A DNA stretch of 64,000 bases from Paenibacillus sinensis (GTDB lineage Bacteria; Bacillota; Bacilli; Paenibacillales; Paenibacillaceae), in assembly GCF_019904155.1 (NCBI RefSeq), contig NZ_JAHCMB010000026.1:62001-126000 (forward strand). Reading direction: 5' to 3'. Under the pieces are notes generated by a model. The model was given only the letters and a program-made list of their open reading frames with translations, did no database searches and had not been told where the DNA came from. The position numbers were made by a program, and so were the translations under genes. Positions within the stretch are counted from its first letter, which is position 1; each line of letters starts with the position of its first letter. This document shows positions 60,467-64,000 of the stretch, piece after piece.

Positions 60467-61825
60467 CTATTGTGCTCTTCTTAATTCCAGCTCCGCAATA
60501 ATCTCATGATGCGGCTTCTCCCATTTGTACATGAATGCCAGAATGAGAATGGATAACAAGCACAGTACGATCGGGAGCCAGATAAAGCTGATTTCGATCA
60601 TGCGAAGAGCGGAGGAAGTCTGTGTCTGATTGGCAACATAGCCCCCGGCGGCCAGCAGCCAAGCCGGAATAGCACCACCGAGACCTGAGCCTAATTTAAT
60701 GGCAATCCCGGATGCGGTTGAAGCCAGCAAGCCTTGAGCGCGAACGCCCGATTTCCATTCACCATAGTCTACAGTGTCCGCAATCAAGGCAAACAGCAGA
60801 CCTACAGGCAGTCCCAGGCCAATCGCTCCAACGACCGTACCCGTTAGCAGCATGAAGGTGCTCTGCTGACCCAGATAAATAATGAATTGACCCAGCATGC
60901 AGATGGCCATTCCAATGATCATCAAGGTTTTTTTGCTGGATTTTTTAGACAGAAGCGGTACAAAAATAATTCCTACCAGGGTCAGCGATCCCAGTGTATT
61001 TACTGTAGCTACCATATCCGGCTGATTCAGGTTGTAGGTAATATAATAAATCCCGGAAGACAGCTTGATCACATACAGGATGAAGAACACTACACCAACC
61101 AAGACCCCGGCATACCAGGGCAAATTGCCCTTGATCGCCTTAATGCTCTCCTTGACCGGCAAGGACTTGCCGCCTGATTTATCCTGGACGCGCTCTCTGG
61201 TGTTAAGGAACGTAATCAGGAACATGACCAGCCCCACAATGCCGAACAGAATCATCGTATGAAAGAAGCCCTTCTGCTGATCGCCATTGCCGAAAAATGC
61301 TACAAGTGGCAATAAGGTCAAGTTCACAATCAAGCCGCCAAATTGTCCGCCAAACATCCGGAAGCTGTTGGCTACAGTTCTTTCCTGGATGTCACTGGAC
61401 AGGCTGGGAAGAAGCGTAGTTAACGGGTTGTTCACCGCCGTGTACAGAATATTAGATGCAATATAGAAAATATAGGCATAGGCCAGCTTGCCGGAAGCAC
61501 TTAGCTCAGGGCCCATAAACAGCAATGTGGTTACAATGGCAAAGGGGAGGCAGGACCACAGAATCCACGGACGCGATTTCCCCCACCGCGTATGTGTCTT
61601 GTCTATAAGAATACCTAGGATGGGGCTGTCAACCATATCAACAAGGCGTGCTACCAGCAAGAGCGTACCAACAGCCGCAGCTCCAATTCCATATATATCG
61701 GTAAAATAGTACGTCAGATACGTCGTAACCACCGCATAGATCAAGTTCGAGGCCGTATCTCCCAGACCGTAGCTTACCTTTTCCAGCAAGGATAACTTTT
61801 GATTTGACTCTTCTCTTATTGCCAT
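60467..61825 (-). CDS. GPH-family sugar:cation symporter
   Basis: The 452-residue transporter has about 12 hydrophobic segments and the family motif region LVARLVDMVDSPILGILIDKTHTRWGKSRPWILW, which defines glycoside-pentoside-hexuronide symporters. It starts with GGAGGATG ahead of ATG, 36 bases after the GH3 gene, so both are one operon: the sugar it imports is probably the GH3 substrate, a beta-glucoside or beta-xyloside. A weak AACGCC/GGCGTT hairpin at about 60367-60410 may end the transcript. Confidence 0.9.
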   Translation of the reverse strand: MAIREESNQKLSLLEKVSYGLGDTASNLIYAVVTTYLTYYFTDIYGIGAAAVGTLLLVARLVDMVDSPILGILIDKTHTRWGKSRPWILWSCLPFAIVTTLLFMGPELSASGKLAYAYIFYIASNILYTAVNNPLTTLLPSLSSDIQERTVANSFRMFGGQFGGLIVNLTLLPLVAFFGNGDQQKGFFHTMILFGIVGLVMFLITFLNTRERVQDKSGGKSLPVKESIKAIKGNLPWYAGVLVGVVFFILYVIKLSSGIYYITYNLNQPDMVATVNTLGSLTLVGIIFVPLLSKKSSKKTLMIIGMAICMLGQFIIYLGQQSTFMLLTGTVVGAIGLGLPVGLLFALIADTVDYGEWKSGVRAQGLLASTASGIAIKLGSGLGGAIPAWLLAAGGYVANQTQTSSALRMIEISFIWLPIVLCLLSILILAFMYKWEKPHHEIIAELELRRAQ

Positions 61826-61861
61826 TGTGCATCCTCCAGATGGGAACGTATTGTATAAGCC

Positions 61862-63907
61862 TTATAAGCGAATGCTTCCTTGGATCAGATCCTTCTCAGC
61901 ACTGCTGTTGCCGATGTATACCTCATAGTCCATATGCTCAAGCTCCCATTGATTTGTGGCTGGGTTGAACCATTTGATTTTTTCAATAGGGCAAGCGATA
62001 TCCACTTTCGTTGATTGTCCCGGCTTCAGCGTCACACGTTTAAAGCCGCGCAGCACCTTCACCGGACGATCCACCTTGGAATTCCGAAAGCCGACATAGA
62101 GCTGAAGCACTTCATCTCCGGTCACGCGTCCTGTGTTCTTCACCTCGCAGCTGGCGACAATTTGATTATCAACGACGGTAAAGTCTGCGTTGGAGAGTGC
62201 AAAGCCGGTATAGGACAATCCGAAGCCGTATGCCAGGGAGGGCTTGATTCCTTCCTTGTCCAGCTTAGTGTACCCATGGTAGTACTCATATTTTATCTCG
62301 CTCGCATCCCAATCCACCTGAGGGAGATGACTTTCACTGGCTGGTACGACAAAAGGCAATTTACCGCCCGGATTCACATCACCGAACAAGGTTTTTGCAA
62401 TCGCTGTGCCGCCTTCCATGCCTGGATAATACGCCATCAGAATGGCAGATACAGATGATTTCCATTCCTCGATCATGATCATGTTGCCGCCAATCAGCAC
62501 GACAGCGGACTGCTTATTCATTGGTCCAACCGCATTAATCAATGCAATATCGTTCGGATGCAGGCCAAGGCTGTTTTGGCGGTCTCCGCCCGCTTTGAGA
62601 TCCGCATCTTCGTTCGTAACGGATTCCCCTTCATCATCGTGGTCGTAGCCTGCGACGAACACAACCGCATCCGAGGTCTTAGCCAACTGCTTGGCCTGCT
62701 CCAGATCATCGCCGTTATTGAAGACCACTTCGGCAGTAGGCAGCAATCGCTGAATTCCTTCCAGTGCAGTTACAACATAAGGAGGGAACACGCGGCTTGA
62801 GCCATGGTCGCCGATATTGCTCTTGTTGCCAAGCTCCCCAATAACAGCAACGCGCTTTGTTGCGGTCTTGGAGAACGGGAGGACATGCCCCTCATTTTTC
62901 ATCAGAGTCATGGACTTCTCGGCAGCCTCCAGCGCCAAAGCAATATGCTCAGGGGATGCGATCAGGTCCTTGCTGTATACAGTACCTTGATCGGCTTCCG
63001 TAAACGCAAGCATCGTTCGTACGATCCGGATTGCCGCAGCATCGATCTTATCTTCACTAACCTGATTAGTTCTGACGGCTTCCACCAGCTTGTCGCCAAA
63101 AAACTTGGTATGGCACATTTCAACATCCATGCCGCCATTGGCAGCCGCTACCGTATCCTTCACCCCCCAGGCAAAATCACTGACAACGAAGCCGTCGAAA
63201 TCCCATTCGCCCTTCAACACTTGATTCAGCAAATAGTCATGATGTCCGCAATGAATACCCTGGTACAAATTGTACGCACTCATCACACTGCCGGCGCCCG
63301 CATCGATGCAATCCTTAAAGTGCGGCAGGAATACCTCGCGTTCCGTACGTTTGTCGGCCAGAACACTTACCTTGAAGCGTGCCCATTCCATACTGTTGAA
63401 CGCATAATGCTTCACGCAAGCGATTACATTTTCTTGCTGAACCCCCTTGACCAGGGATGATCCCATCACGCCGAGGTGGAACGATTCTTCGCCATATACC
63501 TCCTGGCTTCTGCCCCAACCGGGATTGTAGGGGAGATTAATGCAAACGCCTCCAAAAAAGTTGCCGCCCTGCGCATGCACTTCCTTGCCAATAGCATGTC
63601 CGATGCGTTCCTCCAGCTCTGGCTCAAAAGAGGCGCCTCTAGCCATAGACACCGGAAAACAGGTGCTGTTGCCGGATACCACACCGCGTGGTCCGTCGAC
63701 GAACTTCAATTTCGGCACGCCCAGCTGCTCATTGCCGCCTGCCGGATAAGGTCTCCAGTTATAATGTCTGACTTTAAAATCGTCCAGCATCTCTTCCATG
63801 GACACCTGGCCGCTCATGAGATGCACTTTTTCTTCCAAGCTCATTCGACTTACAATTTCTTTCGCTTGTGCCGTGAAGGATAACCGAAACTGTTTATTTG
63901 CTTTCAA
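61862..63907 (-). CDS. Glycoside hydrolase family 3 (beta-glucosidase/xylosidase)
   Basis: The 681-residue enzyme has an N-terminal GH3 barrel with the nucleophile Asp244 in GFVVSDFAWG, a C-terminal sandwich from about residue 345 and a fibronectin-III-like end (GDEVLQLYVGF). No signal peptide is present, so it should act inside the cell on sugars brought in by the coupled symporter. It starts with TTG eight bases after GGAGGAAG. A cre-like sequence lies 36-50 bases upstream. Confidence 0.9.
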   Translation of the reverse strand: MKANKQFRLSFTAQAKEIVSRMSLEEKVHLMSGQVSMEEMLDDFKVRHYNWRPYPAGGNEQLGVPKLKFVDGPRGVVSGNSTCFPVSMARGASFEPELEERIGHAIGKEVHAQGGNFFGGVCINLPYNPGWGRSQEVYGEESFHLGVMGSSLVKGVQQENVIACVKHYAFNSMEWARFKVSVLADKRTEREVFLPHFKDCIDAGAGSVMSAYNLYQGIHCGHHDYLLNQVLKGEWDFDGFVVSDFAWGVKDTVAAANGGMDVEMCHTKFFGDKLVEAVRTNQVSEDKIDAAAIRIVRTMLAFTEADQGTVYSKDLIASPEHIALALEAAEKSMTLMKNEGHVLPFSKTATKRVAVIGELGNKSNIGDHGSSRVFPPYVVTALEGIQRLLPTAEVVFNNGDDLEQAKQLAKTSDAVVFVAGYDHDDEGESVTNEDADLKAGGDRQNSLGLHPNDIALINAVGPMNKQSAVVLIGGNMIMIEEWKSSVSAILMAYYPGMEGGTAIAKTLFGDVNPGGKLPFVVPASESHLPQVDWDASEIKYEYYHGYTKLDKEGIKPSLAYGFGLSYTGFALSNADFTVVDNQIVASCEVKNTGRVTGDEVLQLYVGFRNSKVDRPVKVLRGFKRVTLKPGQSTKVDIACPIEKIKWFNPATNQWELEHMDYEVYIGNSSAEKDLIQGSIRL

Positions 63908-63942
63908 GATGATCTTCCTCCAGTCATGAATTTGCAGTATTC

Positions 63943-63957
63943 ATAAAACCGCTTTCA
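63943..63957 (-). promoter_or_regulatory. Weak cre-like site ahead of the GH3 operon
   Basis: The minus strand reads CTGAAAGCGGTTTTA, with two departures from the cre consensus. Position is suitable for catabolite repression, but the match is marginal. Confidence 0.3.
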
Positions 63958-64000
63958 GATTCGAAGTTTTATAAATACCATTGGTTAAAGTGTAGTCCAA

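Overview
The window looks like chromosomal DNA of a Paenibacillus-type Firmicute. The signs are mixed AT-rich and GC-rich stretches, strong GGAGG-type ribosome binding sites, frequent TTG and GTG starts, a very large S-layer (SLH) surface protein, many GNAT acetyltransferases, sugar ABC and GH31/GH3 glycosidase loci, a MarR/TetR/AraC/LysR-rich regulator set and an ethanolamine ammonia-lyase locus. No phage, insertion sequence, CRISPR array or rRNA was seen. All functions are read from the translated sequences and remembered family features; no database search was run.

Layout. 1-8.5 kb: the 3' end of one tRNA-Lys, a linearmycin-resistance-like cluster (lnrJKLMN: two-component system plus ABC-2 exporter), a small membrane protein, an XRE regulator with a glycine-rich repeat tail, a type I toxin/antisense-RNA pair, class I fructose-bisphosphate aldolase and an intact tRNA-Lys. 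8.6-15.3 kb: a sugar locus with a binding protein and two permeases on the minus strand, and a divergent AraC regulator and GH31 glycosidase on the plus strand, followed by what looks like an orphan second copy of the type I antitoxin RNA. 15.3-18.2 kb: a secreted copper-amine-oxidase-N-domain protein, a TetR/membrane-protein pair and an unknown gene. 18.5-27.4 kb: a 2531-residue SLH-anchored PHP-hydrolase protein behind possible PhoP boxes, and a HupE/UreJ-type membrane protein. 27.5-34.9 kb: DeoR, a MarR/NmrA pair with matching operators, an unknown gene, a CD3324-family gene behind a leader peptide and structured leader, a GNAT, and a MarR/MFS drug-efflux pair. 35-41 kb: a glycosyltransferase, a GNAT and eutABC. 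41-46.2 kb: a GT2, a P-loop kinase, hflX with an attenuator-type leader, a PPOX protein and a YdeI-like protein. 46.2-57 kb: Rieske oxygenase, subtilisin-like protease, GT4, SDR, an alpha-toroid protein, polysaccharide deacetylase, GNAT, flavoprotein and AIM24 protein. 57.3-63.9 kb: GNAT and LysR divergent from a YeiH-type transporter, then a GPH symporter/GH3 glycosidase operon.

The most interesting material is regulatory. The hflX leader carries a 12-codon ORF with an Arg-Ile-Arg motif, a mutually exclusive antiterminator and a terminator just upstream of hflX, suggesting a macrolide-type ribosome-stalling attenuator. The CD3324-family gene has a separate 18-codon leader ORF, competing stems and a hairpin that masks its ribosome binding site. 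The lnr exporter promoter carries three ACTNNAGT dyads exactly 24 bp apart. Several regulators have clear symmetric operators next to their own promoters.
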